Source: Stachybotrys elegans
Lineage: Eukaryota; Ascomycota; Sordariomycetes; Hypocreales; Stachybotryaceae
Direction of reading: 5' to 3'
Length of the DNA stretch: 64,000 bases
Assembly (NCBI GenBank): GCA_020746835.1
Contig: JAGPNK010000006.1
Location: forward strand, 620,001-684,000
The notes beneath the pieces are model-generated. The model saw nothing but the letters and a program-made list of their open reading frames with translations, did no database searches and was not told the origin of the DNA. Both the position numbers and the translations under genes were made by a program. Positions 19,591 to 32,383 of the stretch are shown here, piece by piece (position 1 is the first letter of the stretch; each line of letters opens with the position of its first letter).

Positions 19591-21575
19591 TCAGGTCATG
19601 TAGTACTTGGGACCCTCGCCTCCCTGCGGCACCTGCCAGTTGATGTCTTGGTGAGGCGCCTTGATATCACACGTCTTGCAGTGGATGCAGCTGCAATTCC
19701 ATGGTCAGCATTCGGGTCTCTCATCAAGCATGTTAAACATGTTGGGCAAAAAGCAAATAGAACCTACTTTTGGGCATTAATCTGGAACCTCACGCCATGT
19801 GGCTTCGTCTCGTCCTCGACGTACTCGTACACACCGGCCGGGCAGAAGCGGTTTTCCAGGCCCTTGAAGGGCGGGTACGTCGCATCCGTGTGGGCGTCCC
19901 AGTCCTTGACCTGCAGGTGGACGGGCTGGTCCTCCTCGTGGTTGGTCCCCGTGCGCGACACGCTCGTCAGGATGTCAAAGGTGATCTTGCCGTCGGGCTT
20001 GTCGTACTCGATCTTGGGGAACTGGTCGGCGGGCTTCGTGGCGGCGTGGTCGGGCTGGTGGTGCTTGAGGGTCCACGGCACGCGGCCCTTGAGGAGGTAG
20101 GCCTCGAGCCCGGAGTACATGATGCCGCCGTAGAGGCCCAGCGGGTTGTGGAAGGAGGGCCGCATGTTGCGCACCTCCTTGAGCTCCTTCCAGATGGACG
20201 ACTTGCGCAGCGTCTCCTCGTAGTTGTACAGGAACACGGTGCCCTCGCTGTTCTCGCTGAGGGCCGACCACGCCGCCTCGGCCGCCAGCATGCCCGATTT
20301 CATGGCGTTGTGCGTGCCCTTGACCTTGGGCACATTGACGAAGCCGGCCGAGTCACCGATGAGGGCGCCGCCGGGGAAGGCGACCTTGGGGATGGACTGG
20401 AACCCGCCCTCGATGAGCGCGCGCGCGCCGTAGGATATGCACTTGCCGCCCTCGAGCACGCTGCGGAACAGCGGGTGCAGCTTGAGCTTCTGGAACTCCT
20501 GGTACGGCGACATCCAGGGGTTCTGGTAGTCGAGCGACACCACGAGGCCCAGCGTCACGAGGTTGTCGCCAAAGTGGTACATGAAGGAGCCTCCGTAGAC
20601 GTCCTTGGGCAGCGGGTAGCCCATGGTGTGCACGACGAGGCCCTTCTCGAACTTGGCCGGGTCCACCTCCCACACCTCCTTGACGCCCAGCCCGTACGTC
20701 TGGTGCTGGCTCTCCTCGCGCAGGCCGAACTTGTTGATGACCTGCTTGCTCAGGCTGCCGTGGCAGCCCTCGCCAAACATGGTGACGCGAGCGTGGAACT
20801 CCATGCCTCGCTCAAACGTGTCCTTGGGCTGGCCGCTGCGCGCCAGGCCCAGGTCGTTGGTCGCCACGCCCTTGACGGAGCCGTCCGTGTCGTACAGCAC
20901 CTCGGACGCCGCGAATCCCGGGTACACCTCGACGCCCAGCTCCTCGGCCCGCTCGCCCAGCCACTTGACGAACTGGTTCAGGCTGACGATGTAGTTGCCG
21001 TGGTTGCTCATCTGCGGCGGCGCGGGCAGCGGGATGGCCGCCGTCTTGGTCAGGAAGCGCATCTTGTCGGCGCCGGCGGGCGTGGCGTGCTCGAACCGCG
21101 AGGGGTTCGCCTCGTCCAGCCAGTCCGGCAGCAGCTCGTTGAGGGCCGACGGCTGGATCACGGCGCCCGACAGGATGTGCGCGCCCAGGTCGCCGGCCTT
21201 CTCCAGCACCAGGACGCGGAAGTCCTCGTTGCCCGCCTCGTTGGCCAGCTGCTTGAGGCGGATGGCGGCGCTGAGCCCCGCGGGGCCCGCGCCCACGATG
21301 CACACGTCCACCTGGTCGGATTCTCGCTCGATGCTGGCGGGGTCGAAGGCGTCGTCGACGGCCGCCATTCGCAGTCTCGTGCTCGTGCTGAAGGCGGCTC
21401 GGGGCATCGTCGCCAGGCATACGGCGGAGGCGGCGGCGGCGCCGCCTGTCGGCCTAGCCAGCGCGGCAGGTCTCCTCGGGGCGGCGACAGAACAGGCGCC
21501 TCGTGCTGGGCGCATCCTCGAGAGGGCTCGGGACCCGCGGTGGACGCATCTCGACACGGGAGCGGCGGCCGACAT
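19591..21575 (-). CDS. Electron transfer flavoprotein-ubiquinone oxidoreductase (ETF-QO), mitochondrial
   Basis: Two exons, 21575-19768 and 19690-19591, separated by a 77-bp intron; 635 residues. It passes electrons from ETF, reduced by acyl-CoA and amino-acid dehydrogenases, to ubiquinone in the inner mitochondrial membrane. The N-terminal ~75 residues are Arg/Ala/Ser-rich with no acidic residues, as in a matrix presequence, ending near [14 protein letters not shown]. The FAD Rossmann motif is [14 protein letters not shown]. The four 4Fe-4S ligands are C578 ([10 protein letters not shown]) and C604, C607, C610 (CIHCKTC). The last exon supplies three of the four ligands and ends KYYMT, and the whole length matches the family. 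The ATG at 21575 is used; the frame is open upstream only with a TTG. Confidence 0.97.
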
Positions 21576-21590
21576 GGTGTACGGATTCAA

Positions 21591-22244
21591 TGGAAAGCCC
21601 AGCTCTCAATCGCCGTGGTCCGTACCGAGTAGGGTAGGAGAAAGGTGGAATGAGTAATGGCTCGGGTTGAGGTCGTCGCTCGACGAACAAACTTTCAACG
21701 GTTGACAATTCTCTCGGCTTCAATTGGCTAGCTTAGGGATCCGTGGTCGGAGACGGTGCTGCCCCATAAAATCGTGACAGGTCCTTCCTTTTGTAAAGAG
21801 AGGGGTGAGATGTAGAGGCACTACGGTATATAGTCGCCCGAGCTGTACCAGGTATGAGGGTATCGATTGACTCGGGTCTTCGAAATAAGCAGTACAGGTA
21901 GGTAGGTATGCACGCAGGACCTTGGGCCGAGACGTCTGCCCGCTGCCCTCACCCGGCCTGGCTATGACGGCATAAGTGCATCGCTCAATTGGGCAGAGTA
22001 CCCATGACCGAGGTCCCGATGCCAACCGAGCCGACGCCCGTAGCTCTGCATTCGTCCAACATACAAGTACTTTGGATACAGGTACCCCAGACTGCTGCTC
22101 TGCCATGTGAAAGTGGATGTTCACGCTACCGGCTTGTTTCTTCGGGCAGGTGATGCACAATCTCAATTACCATTACTTGACCCATGATGCCTAGCTGTAT
22201 CATTCTGTTGATACTGTACTGGCCCAGTCCTTAGGTGACCATCT
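21591..22244. other. Intergenic
   Basis: ETF-QO promoter and the 3' region of the GH92 gene. Contains small GGTAGGTAGGT and GGTACC repeats near 21897-22090. No gene seen. Confidence 0.5.
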
Positions 22245-24954
22245 TCATACCCTTTGCGCCAGACCCGGCGCATGACTTGGTGGCAAATCCTCTGGCCGTG
22301 TTCCCCATTCCGGGCTCTCCTCATGGCCCATTTCCAGCTCCAGTAGCCCTCCGTTCAAAAAGAAGTCATGAGAGATCCAGCTCTTGTTGTACCTCTTGCC
22401 GTTCAGCTTGGCGCTGTGGATATATTTCCCCTCCATCTCACCAGTCTTCCTGATCACCGCAGGTGTTCCCCGCCGGCTTTCTAGCCGCACCTCTGGGAAG
22501 AAAGGACCCGTGAGCAGATACACATCTTGCCCTGCAACGGGAAAGAAACCCATCATCACCATGGAGCTGAAGGCGCCCATGGCACAATCATCATTCCCGG
22601 GTATCCCATTAATGCTGGCATTGAACTGGCTTGGGATATAGTTGTGCACCCACTCTGCGCTCTTGCCAGGACGACCTGCGTAGTGGAATTGGAAGACGGT
22701 GAGGTAGGTAGGCTCGTTGCCCATGTAGGCGACTCCCGACGAGTGGAAGTAGTCAAGCCGTTGCGTGAATACATCTGCTCCTCCAAACACATCAATCAGG
22801 CCCGCCATGTCCTGTGGCGCATAGAAGGAGTAGAGCCAGGCAGATCCTTCGTAAAAGGCGAGATGTGTGTCGAAGTAGCAAGAATCCATATTTTCAGCCG
22901 GGCTGCAGGTCCTCGTGCTCTGAAACTTGAATTGACCATCCATGCCCCTGGGTTGGGGAAAGCCCACAAAGTCTGTTACTTGAGTGTGTCCGTCGTCTGT
23001 CTCCATCAGATCTTCCTGCTCGGGATTCCAGACGTTTCGCCAGTATCCGGATCTGGACAGATACTTCTCGGCATCTTGGTGATGCCCGAGGGCCTCAGCA
23101 ACAGCGGCAACGCAGTAATCGTTGTAGGCGTATTCGAGGGTACGCGAAACTGTGCGTGAGAGAGGTCCCGAACCGCGGGTATCCATGTGATCATGGGCAA
23201 TATAGTTGAGTTCTTCCCAACTCTCGTGGTTGCCTCTCCCCTCCAAGGTCCACAAGTAAGGTGTTTCTATACGGTCAGCATCATCTGTCTATCTGAATCA
23301 TGTTGTCATGGCTCACCTTCAGCATCAGCAAGGAGAGCAGCGTAGGCGGTCTCCCAGTCCACTCCATCGGTGATGTTTTTGACAAGAGCGTCGGCGATCA
23401 CAACATCGGCATTCGAACCACCTTGTGTGAAGCCCTTGCAAAAGCTCATACGGCAATCAGGGAGGAACCCCTCGTGCCTGTAAATATCGATCATGCTGCG
23501 GACCATCTCAGCTTGAGCAGCGGGATCTAGTATGGTCAGGAGGGGGTGCTGCGCTCGGTATGAGTCCCAGATGCAGTAGAAAGAGTCAAAATAGGGCTCC
23601 GATGAGTCCCACAGAGGGTTTTCGCCTGTGTAGTTCTGGGGCGAAAGAAAAGATCGATAGAGACCCGACCAGAAGGTGGTCTGCATCTCTTCGCTGATAC
23701 CCTCAGCTTCCACTTGCACGACTGATAGCTTATCTATCCAGGCATCCTCCGCTTCGCCCAATGTCCTCTCGAACCCGAAATCTGGGATTTCTTGTTCGGC
23801 ATTGAGGCAGGCGCGCTCCGTCGAGATGAACGAGAGGCCAACGCGCGCAAGGATCTCGTCGCCTCGAGGTAGCTCAAATTGCATCCAGCCTCCAGCTGAG
23901 CCCGAAGGGTTCTTGGATCGCTGCGGCAGGTCGTCGGTATAAGTCTGTTTATGTGTTGCGTTGTTTCCCAGAAAGGTGCCGGAGTTGACAATACTTCCCC
24001 CTGAGAAATCGACACAGACGTGACCACTGTACCGACCTTGCCCAAAACTGGGCATCCAGGTGCCATTGCCAATAATCCTCCCGGTTTCCGGAAATACTTG
24101 GACGCTTCCGTTCCTGATTGAGCCCCCGAGATCTTGCAGGTCGACAAGTATTAGAGGTCTGGTTGTTTTTAGCTCTGACGCCGGAACGTCCTGTCCATCG
24201 CGCTTCACATGACCCTCATCTCGGAAGGAAAATCGGTAGAGATTCGTGTGCATGGTTGCCGTCATTTCTGCGCGGACTTGGTTCTCCAGCTCAATGGAGA
24301 AGTAGCCTGGCTTTGCCACGACGGAGTCCTTGACGCGCTGTACTGGTCGGCTGCTCACCCGATAGACACACTTGGTGTAGTCATCGTCCGGGCAGCCAGG
24401 ATGGACGAATATGGGAAAGTTGCCCAATGATGCGGCCTAGGAAGTCGTCAACTCTGCCAAATAGGAAGGGGGCCATGGCTAGGTATGCTACTAACACCTC
24501 CGGTGCCTGAATCATGCAGGTTGGAGAAGCCAAGGATGAGGTCATCGCCGGATACAAAGCCAGCCGCGTTCTCACCTGGAGATTTAGTGTCTGCCACGGC
24601 CTTTGCCATGCCTGGTGAGAGGGTCAGTAGCTGCGGGTGCTCGAGTCTATACCAACGCACCATATGGCAGAGTTGCGCCCGGGAATACATGGCCTGATAT
24701 CCGTAGATTAGCATGACATGCTAGGCTTGAGTAGTTGGCCAAGCCATACCTCCGTTGACGGTTCCAATCAGCGGATCCACATGTTTGAGGATATCTCGGC
24801 TTCTAGAAGCAGCGATATTTATCCCATCGGGCTGTTCGGCGTCCCAGGGTCCAAGCCAGCGGACCGAAGTAACATATACGACAGTGAGGAGCAAGGCAAG
24901 CCCAAGCACATTCAGCGGGCGGCGCGCGCCAAGCAGTCGTCCAGGGGATGCCAT
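22245..24954 (-). CDS. GH92 alpha-mannosidase (probably alpha-1,2)
   Basis: Five exons: 24954-24750, 24693-24661, 24611-24496, 24436-23317 and 23266-22245; 831 residues. Splicing rebuilds the GH92 N-terminal signature: DPLIGTVNGG, then HVFPGATLPYGMAKAVAD, then GFSNLHDSGTGG and SLGNFPIF. Further motifs are HTNLYRFSF, WDSYRAQHPLL, GGSNADVVIADALVK, and the catalytic-domain GNDDCAMGAFSSM followed by AGQDVYLLTGPFFPEV. A hydrophobic segment, VLGLALLLTVVYVTSV, at about 15-30 is a signal anchor or secretion signal. GH92 enzymes are calcium-dependent exo-mannosidases; fungal members act on N-glycans or cell-wall mannan. The exon of 33 bases (24693-24661) is unusually short. It diverges from a GH125 mannosidase across 1.1 kb. 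Confidence 0.95.
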
Positions 24955-26080
24955 TACAGCTCAGGACCAGCCATGGGACGGCTTGAAGACAAAATTTAGG
25001 TGAGTGAGAACAGACGAAATAGCCCAGCAGGCTTCACGAAGGAAGTCTGAATAAACATGGCGGATGGGGGGCGCAAGAAGAAGGCACCCTTGTTTCCGCT
25101 GAGACGGAAGGGGTTCCTGAAGGGTTCAAAGCGGCATCAGGGGCCCAGCAAGGATGGAGATGGAGTCGCCTTGGTCCCATTTTTGGAGTGGACGGGCGGG
25201 GGTCCGAGGCCAGAAAGAGTCTCGTACATGAGCTGAACAAGTTTTATTGATTGCGCTGATAGACGGAGCTGAAAGGAATTGCATCTGTATTCATATATAT
25301 TCACCCACCAAGAAAGAATGGCAAGGCAAGGATGGGACATGGCTCGGTTGTGGTGAAACATTTTAAAATTTAGGTTAGCAGTGGTTCCAGATGCAGCGGC
25401 TCCTGCCATGTGGAGAGGAATGAGTGTTAAACTGCAAGTGCAGGTGGTTTCTGCAGGGAAGTTGCTGCTGAAGACGGCAGTGATGAGCGCCCCGCATTCT
25501 TTATTCCTCGTGCGCAGTTCACTTCTACCTACCCTGGATGACCGGCTGCCTTTAATGTTTTGTTTCCATCGACGACGAGAACTGACGACGAGATGAATGT
25601 TGCTGACGGAATCAACCCTGTCTACGGCTCTCTGTGGTTTTTTTTCTCTTCCTATCTGTGTTATAGCGTCTTTTCAGTTGCAGTGTTCCCACGTTGGAGT
25701 GTGCGACTTGCTCAACTCCTCTCCTAATACAACGTTCCCCTCGGTCAAGTGGATGGCGATCTGCCTCAATCCCATCATTTCTCCTCACGCAACCAACTGC
25801 CATAGGCAAGCGCCATGTCGGCAATTGAGATGAAATCATATCCAGCAAGCCGGCCCGCATCGCCACTATGCATCAAGATGTCTGGCTTCACCTATAATTT
25901 ACCCGCTATGTCCCCCCTTCCCGCGGACAAGACACTGGTTTCAAAGCCGTCCGAGCCTCTTCTCCCAACCCCAACCCCTGGCCGTCTGGTTCCACATCTA
26001 ATTATCCCCCAACCCAGAACGACTGACCAACCGCTCATGTTGGTCATGTTGAATTCTTGCAACACTCCCTAACCTTCACC
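24955..26080. promoter_or_regulatory. Shared divergent promoter region, GH92 and GH125
   Basis: A 1,126-bp region between the start codons of two mannosidase genes that point away from each other. It must carry both promoters. No protein-coding frame with family features lies inside. I could not identify a specific binding site by eye. Confidence 0.6.
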
Positions 26081-27791
26081 ATGAGATCAATATTGCTGGC
26101 CCTAGCCGGCGTCGCTGCTGCGATCCCCTCAGACTGCCCTGGCTACACGCAGTATGCCGAAACACGCCACCCGCCGTATTCCGCTGGCAAACGCAATTTC
26201 CCCTTTCAGCGTCCCGAGGAGAGATGCAGAACGCACCCCATCCCCGAGGTGGAGCGCATCATCAACGATGACATGAAGAGCGCCATAAAGGACCCCGACC
26301 TGCATCGTCTCTTTGAAAACACATGGCCCAATACGCTGGACACAACTGTGTTGTGGAAGGGCGTCTCGGCCGAGAATGCCAACGAAGAGGTGAGCCCAAA
26401 TATGCCGTCCAGCATTGACCGTCGTGTATCTGACCTCGGCAGCTCTCATTCATCATCACTGGTGACATCAATGCCATGTGGCTAAGAGACAGCGCAAACC
26501 AGCTCCAGTCTTACAAGTCCATTATCCACGGCCCCTCAGATGACGGCACTGGCAACGACATGGCCAGCCTGTTTCGCGGCGCCATCAATCTCCAGGGTCG
26601 GTATATTCGCCAGTTCCCCCATTGCAACGCCTTTCAGCCACCCCCTGAGTCAGGAATGGGCCACGCCAAGCGGAGCATCGAGAAGCGCGACGAAGTCAAG
26701 CCCCCTTACAAGTCCTCCGTCGTCTTTGAGTGCAAGTACGAACTCGACTCCCTGGCCGCCTTTCTCCAGCTCTCGTGGGATTACTACGAGGCTAGCGGCG
26801 ACCGCGCCTTCTTTGGCAAGTTTGCCTGGGCGGACACCGTCAGGACCATTCTCAAGACGGTCAAGGAGCTGATGATTGGCACGTACGCTACTGACGGAAG
26901 CATCAACGAATCCCCCTATACATGGCAGCGTCAATCGACGAGATCCACCGAGACCGTGGCCAACAATGGGCATGGTGACCCAGTCAAGGGCGGGGTCGGG
27001 CTCATCCGAAGCTTCTTTCGACCCTCTGACGACGCTTGTGTATACCAGTATCTGATCCCCGCCAACATGATGTTCTCGCGGTATCTTGGATCGTGCGCGG
27101 ATATTATGAGGTCCATCGACGGCGACCTCGCGGATGAGATGGCGGATATTGCCGCCAACATTGTTCAAGGCATCAACAACCACGCCGTTGTTAGGCATCC
27201 CGAGTTTGGTAACATCTATGCCTACGAGTCCGACGGATACTTCTCACGCGGTGTCATGGTAGGAGACCAAGAGCAAGAAATTTTAATGCACACGAGCTGA
27301 CAACCTCTGCAGGATGATGCTAACCTCCCCTCGTTGCTGAGCATCCCGCATCTCGGCTACGAAAACAGTTCAAGCACCGTCTATCAGAACACGCGCAAGT
27401 TCGTGCTCAGTACTGCAAACCCCTACTATGCCTGGGGGCCTGTTCTCAACGCTACCGGTGGCCCTCACCTCGGGCCTGGGAGAGGGTGGCCTATGGCAGT
27501 CATCATGCAGATCATGACATCGGACGACGACGACGAGATTGAGAATGGCATTCGACAGCTGCTGGGATCGACGGGTAGTCTTGGTCTCATCCACGAGACT
27601 GTCAGTAGCCACAATGAGCATCAATGGTCAAGACCATGGTGAGTTTACTCTACCTTTTACAGTCACCAGCTTCTACTGGACTCAGCTAACCCTTACGCAG
27701 GTTTGCCTGGGCAAATGGGCTTTTTGGACAGATGATTCTAGATCTCAAAAAGCGGAAGCCGCATTTGCTCTCACGTAGCTACCAGAACTAA
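26081..27791 (+). CDS. GH125 exo-alpha-1,6-mannosidase (DUF1237/Mug157 family)
   Basis: Four exons: 26081-26389, 26443-27258, 27313-27638 and 27701-27791; 513 residues. A signal peptide, [19 protein letters not shown], suggests secretion. The family signature [16 protein letters not shown] carries the conserved Arg-Asp of the active site; [21 protein letters not shown] helix (here [12 protein letters not shown]) follows. [25 protein letters not shown] and [14 protein letters not shown] ([15 protein letters not shown]) segments and the terminal [13 protein letters not shown] match the (alpha/alpha)6 family. GH125 enzymes release alpha-1,6-linked mannose. Its start is 1.1 kb from the divergent GH92 gene, so the pair may jointly trim mannose glycans. 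Confidence 0.95.
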
Positions 27792-28490
27792 TAATAACGA
27801 ACCGGACTGCATGTGTTACCATGCCAAATGACCAAGACCCCCCTACAAAAGCGCCCGGAGGGCGTCAAAACTGTGCCAGCAAGGTGCCAAAGAGAATTCA
27901 ATTTCCTACTCTGGAAATGAAAGTATCGCCATACCCGCATTCCGCACTATCAAAATCACATCAGTGTCCCCCAACGAAGGTTAGGGTTGCTGCTGCTGCT
28001 AATGTCGGCGAATCGAAGGCTCTGATGTGGCCAAATTCGTTATTGATCTAGGTCCGAGGTCTGGGTACGTGTAAATATGTGGGATTTCCCGTTCGTGTGC
28101 CCCAATGGGATACAGACCAGTGACTTCGAGGAGGCCCCCTCTGACGATAAAGACGATATCAGATCAATAGATAACAATTGGTTAGAAAATACACTCGATT
28201 GAGAAAAGCTTGTGGCTGCGGCGGATGTCAAAGTTTTCCAGCCACCACAATTGCCTAGAAGATGCCGCCGTGGCGTACGTGTAAATATAGATGGCGAGCT
28301 TCGAGAAATTTAGGCACTCGGCACCTAACTCGCGGAACCAGCTGGGCATTGCCCTATACTCCGGACACGAATAATGATTGCGAGTTAAATCTAGTATGCT
28401 ACTGAGGACAATACAAGAAGGCAAAGAGCAAATGAATCCAGTACGCTGTGTATATGAACGCCAGTGCCTAGCCGTTTCCTTCCCGTCCCT
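27792..28490. other. Convergent intergenic region
   Basis: 3' UTRs of the GH125 and HECT ligase genes, which converge here. A small TGC repeat (about 27993-28000) is present. No gene seen. Confidence 0.5.
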
Positions 28491-31400
28491 CTAACTCAAA
28501 TCAAAGCCAGCGCCTGATTCAATGGCATAAAGCAGTTTCTCCCTAAGCCGAGCCTCCGTGGTATATCTGGGCAGCTTGAGCAAGTTGACGCACGTGCTCG
28601 TGCTGGGCAAGCGTTCCTCGTCTGTTCCTCCATCTCGGATGCTGAATTTGGGCCTCAATTGAGCGAAGCCAAGAAGCGGTGCTCTAGGGGTAGAGCTGAC
28701 GTACTTTAGTACGCTTCGTCTCTGTGAATCCGTAAAGCCCTCCATGACCTTCCAAAAGAGTTTGATGGTCGGATGCTCCTCCTTGTCATCTCCAATCACA
28801 TACAGACCACTATATTCCGTATTGCGCCGCAGATCTTCAATGTCGATCTCGGTCGAGTCTCCGCCCACCAGACGCTGTAGCTCCGACTGGTTGAACATTG
28901 ACAGCCACGTTGGCTTGATGATCTCTCGGAGTCCACGTAGAAAGGCATTCGTCTGCATATATGGCTGAACCACAAGACGGTGCCGTGCAACATATGATAT
29001 ATAGAGCAGGCGATTATCGTTGGTCACATAAACCTGATCGCCGTTGGGGACAAGCTTTCTGGTAACTGTGACGATGGGTTCACCTGGAGGTGATACCCTG
29101 TCGGTAATGGTAAAGTCAATAGCCAATTCCGAGACATCGCCAGGGTAGTTCTTGAGCTGAAGCATGCCATTGTAGAGGTCGCTGTCCATGTCTCGCAAGT
29201 CATTGACGCTGCCCTTGTAGGTGTTTTCACCCCCCGAAGACGGCCATTTGAGCAGGAAGAAGCCCGCAAAGGCGAAGTCAACAAGAATGCCTTCGTACAT
29301 GCACTTCCCGATAATACGTCCAAGGAACTCATATCGTTTCAGCATCTCGTGAATGGCCGTTTTCCATGAGTCTCCAGATTCATCCGTCTCTTGGTTTTTC
29401 ATGGCCTCGCGCATCACGTCCAGGGCCTCCGGATTGGGATAGAGCAGGTTCGCATCGTTGGAGGAGAACATGCTGATCTGATCGTCCTCGACGCGGAAAG
29501 CCTCGGTTGTGACACTATCCAGGAATTCCTTGGTTACACCGCCGCCGTCAATGCCTGCTTCTGGAGTGTCAAACTGATCGACAAAGGTGATTTGAATAGG
29601 ATCCTTCAGCCCATCTCCTAGTGAATAAAATTGCTTGTAGGCGTCCTCGAATAGGTTTCCTCGTCGAATGCGCGCATGATGTTTGGCAAATGGAGGCATC
29701 GCGAAGTGATAGGATGCGCCATCCCTGCGTGCGCGATCAAGCATGATGAATTGTCTGAAAATCATTACTCTGGTCTCAAAGGGGACAACAAAGGGCATAT
29801 GCTTTAGAACTTCGAGTTTGGGTCCCAGCTCAGCCATGCGTCTGTCTCGGAGCGCGCGCATCTGCTGTGCCTTCATTCTTTCGAACCTGGCTTGGCGAAA
29901 ATGTCGCTGTGTCGATGTAGAATAGAACCCGCCCATTGTTGGTAGATCATCCACGGTTGCATCGTCTTCACCGTTGCCGTCTTCCCCTTCCTCCTCCTCC
30001 TCCATTTGTCTCTCTTCCTCTGCTATGACAGCGCTGACGAATTCGTCGCTATCCAATTTGCCTGTCATGAGCCAGTGATCTGCGGGCAAGAACTGCTTTC
30101 TGGAATCTCGCTCATATATCATTTTCAGGGCAGAGGTCACTATGCCACGGAGGCTGTCGAGGTCAAACTTGGCACTCGTCAACCCAAGGCCCGAGAGCGT
30201 AGATTCCATGGGTGGATCGCCGCCTGGACGCGTTGCGCGAGACGGCGCCGAGGCACCGGTGAAGCGTGGAACAGAGATAGCTTGCGCGTTGTAATGAAGC
30301 ACGAACGCTGTATTCCGGAGGAAAAGTGATAGTCCCTTGACGTCTGGCAACGACAAGCTGCATGATCGGATTCGAGACGTGGATGCGTTGTCGTGTAACA
30401 CCTGTGGCTTGATGCCGCTGAAAAAGTCCTCGTCATCGCTTAGCCGCAATATGAAGATGTAAAGTTCCAAAAACATCAGAATGATGGGCCATTCCTGGTC
30501 TTGTTTGGCGTTCGAAGAAGTGCCATGGAGATAATCGCGGATTACTTCGACGGGTGAGACTGATTCAGTCCTCAGCATCTCAAAGACAGATGTCTGCTGC
30601 ATGATACGCCAGAGAAACTTGACGATTGGCATATCCCCTGCTGCTGTGGGTATTTGCTCGAGAAACAGGCGCATGCGGGTATCGTCCGCATTGCCCGGGA
30701 AGCTTTGGAGAAGACACAATATATAACCGGCAAGGACACAGGTTACTTCGAAGTCCTGGCTCGAGTTGGTTAATTTGCTCGAGAAGTCTGCCAATAACCT
30801 CGATATCCCCTCAGGATGCACGAGCGACATGAGTTGGCTGTAGACGTAAGGATCGAAAGTCTGCAACGGCGCATCTTCGTCGTCGGTCGTCTCCGATGCG
30901 GATTTCAAGCGAATGCGAACAGCAATCTCGGAAGAAAGTGTTGATAGCTGAGAATAGAGGGTGCTGAGGTAGTGGAGCCTCTTTGACGACTCGAGTGAGC
31001 CTTGTCCAAAATGAATGAAGTGAGCAAGAAGCCAAAGCAGCTTGTCCTTGGATAGGGAAATAGCTTGAGACGGATAGGACTTCCTAATTGCCTGTGCCAG
31101 CTTCTCTTCGTGAATGGCCTTGGCAAAGGCTTCGATATCCTGCTCCAATACAACTAAATCTTTTGCTGTTAAGAAATGGAATGCCAGGGCGTGATATGCA
31201 GCATCTTCGTCTGGGAACGTTAGCACTTTCACCCCTTGTCGCGTCCTTCTGAAAAAACCTACCATCATTGAGAATGGCTTGAAGCGAGGTGGTCACCGCA
31301 TCAATCAACCCGGGTTGCCCCTTGGCCATGGCAGGATTCTGGCACAGACGAGCCACTGCTGAAAAGTAGTCCTCCGCAGACCCAGTGGTTGTATGCGGAA

Positions 31401-32013
31401 ACGCTTCCACGACGCGGCTGATGAGCTGCAATATATCCTGTACGCCAGCATCTAGACTTCTGTTACATCCAAGTTAGAAAGAGAGTCTCAGCGCAAAAAG
31501 ACATTGCAATATTTACCCTTGCTTGACGGCCTGACCCAGTGATAGGACAAGAAGATGCATCAGGCGCCGTGACCGAGAAAGCCCAACATCCGAGGGAGCC
31601 AGAACTCGAACATCCACGCCATTGCAACCATGTATAAATCGCAAGACTCGGTCGAGGTCATCAGGTCGTTGTGGGTTGGCAAAGACCAGAAGGAGCCGCA
31701 AACTTGCCTCGAGGTCGGGGTCAGTTTGGGCGGACGAAACGAGTTGCAAAGCGTCGAAATCAGACCTGCGGGAATCGGCAAGCATCAACCGAACCCTGTG
31801 GCCTCGCCATGTCTTCTGGATCTTGCCCACGGCCTTCTGACGCTGTCGTTCGATCTGCCGTTTTTCTCGATCGGCCTGGGCGTTGGATACCGTCTTGGTA
31901 GCGTTGGAGACAGCAGAAGGGGTCCATGAAGTATTCGCGAATGGGTTTCCGACCTGCCCACTCAGATTCACATTTCTGGGCCGCCTCGAATTGCCGGTGA
32001 AGGTTGAGAACAT
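28491..32013 (-). CDS. hul5: HECT E3 ubiquitin ligase, Hul5/UBE3C-like
   Basis: Three exons: 32013-31517, 31459-31263 and 31210-28491; 1,137 residues. The N-terminus has an IQ motif (IQKTWRGHRVR, about 67-77), as in UBE3C and Hul5. The C-terminal ~350 residues form a HECT domain: FVDQFDTPEAGIDGGGVTKEFL, FLGRIIGKCMYEGILVDFAFAGFFL, and the catalytic loop STSTCVNLLKLP with the thioester cysteine at about 1105. An unusual acidic Glu-rich stretch (EEEEEGEDG) lies in the middle. Hul5 acts as a ubiquitin chain elongation factor at the proteasome and on misfolded cytosolic proteins. Length exceeds S. cerevisiae Hul5 (910) and is close to human UBE3C (1,083). It diverges from the poly(A)-binding protein gene. 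Confidence 0.95.
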
Positions 32014-32367
32014 GGCCGTTGAGCTGGATGGAATTTACCGTGTGGAGAGAAACCCTTCCGTACCCGAAACCATGACCATGAATACCGTGGCGTCGTTATT
32101 GCTATTGCGGATGGAAAGAGGCGGACTGTCGTTCTAGAAGATTCAGCGATGGCGAGATTTGGTTGTAAGCCCAGCGGGGACTTCAGCTGGCTGACTGACT
32201 CTACGAGGTAGTTATGAGGTCAGGTACGCATTTCCGATAAGATAAGGATGCGTAGCCAGAAGCTGCCAGGTACCTGTGGACTCGACCTTTCCTGACTAAT
32301 ACCAACTTATCATGGATTGCTGAGCATGTGAAGAGGTAGTACAAGTTACTCTCTGTATTGTTACTTG

Positions 32368-32383
32368 CAAGGTAAGTACCTTG
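32368..32383. repeat. Inverted repeat, CAAGGTA / TACCTTG
   Basis: A 16-base palindrome with 7-base arms and a 2-base centre. It sits within a cluster of GGTACC-like elements between two divergent genes. Confidence 0.7.

Noticed and set aside
19770..21632. 620-codon plus-strand open frame opposite the ETF-QO gene
   Set aside because: It mirrors the ETF-QO codons in antisense. High GC at third positions removes stop codons on the opposite strand. The translation is Leu/Val/Arg/His-rich with no family features.
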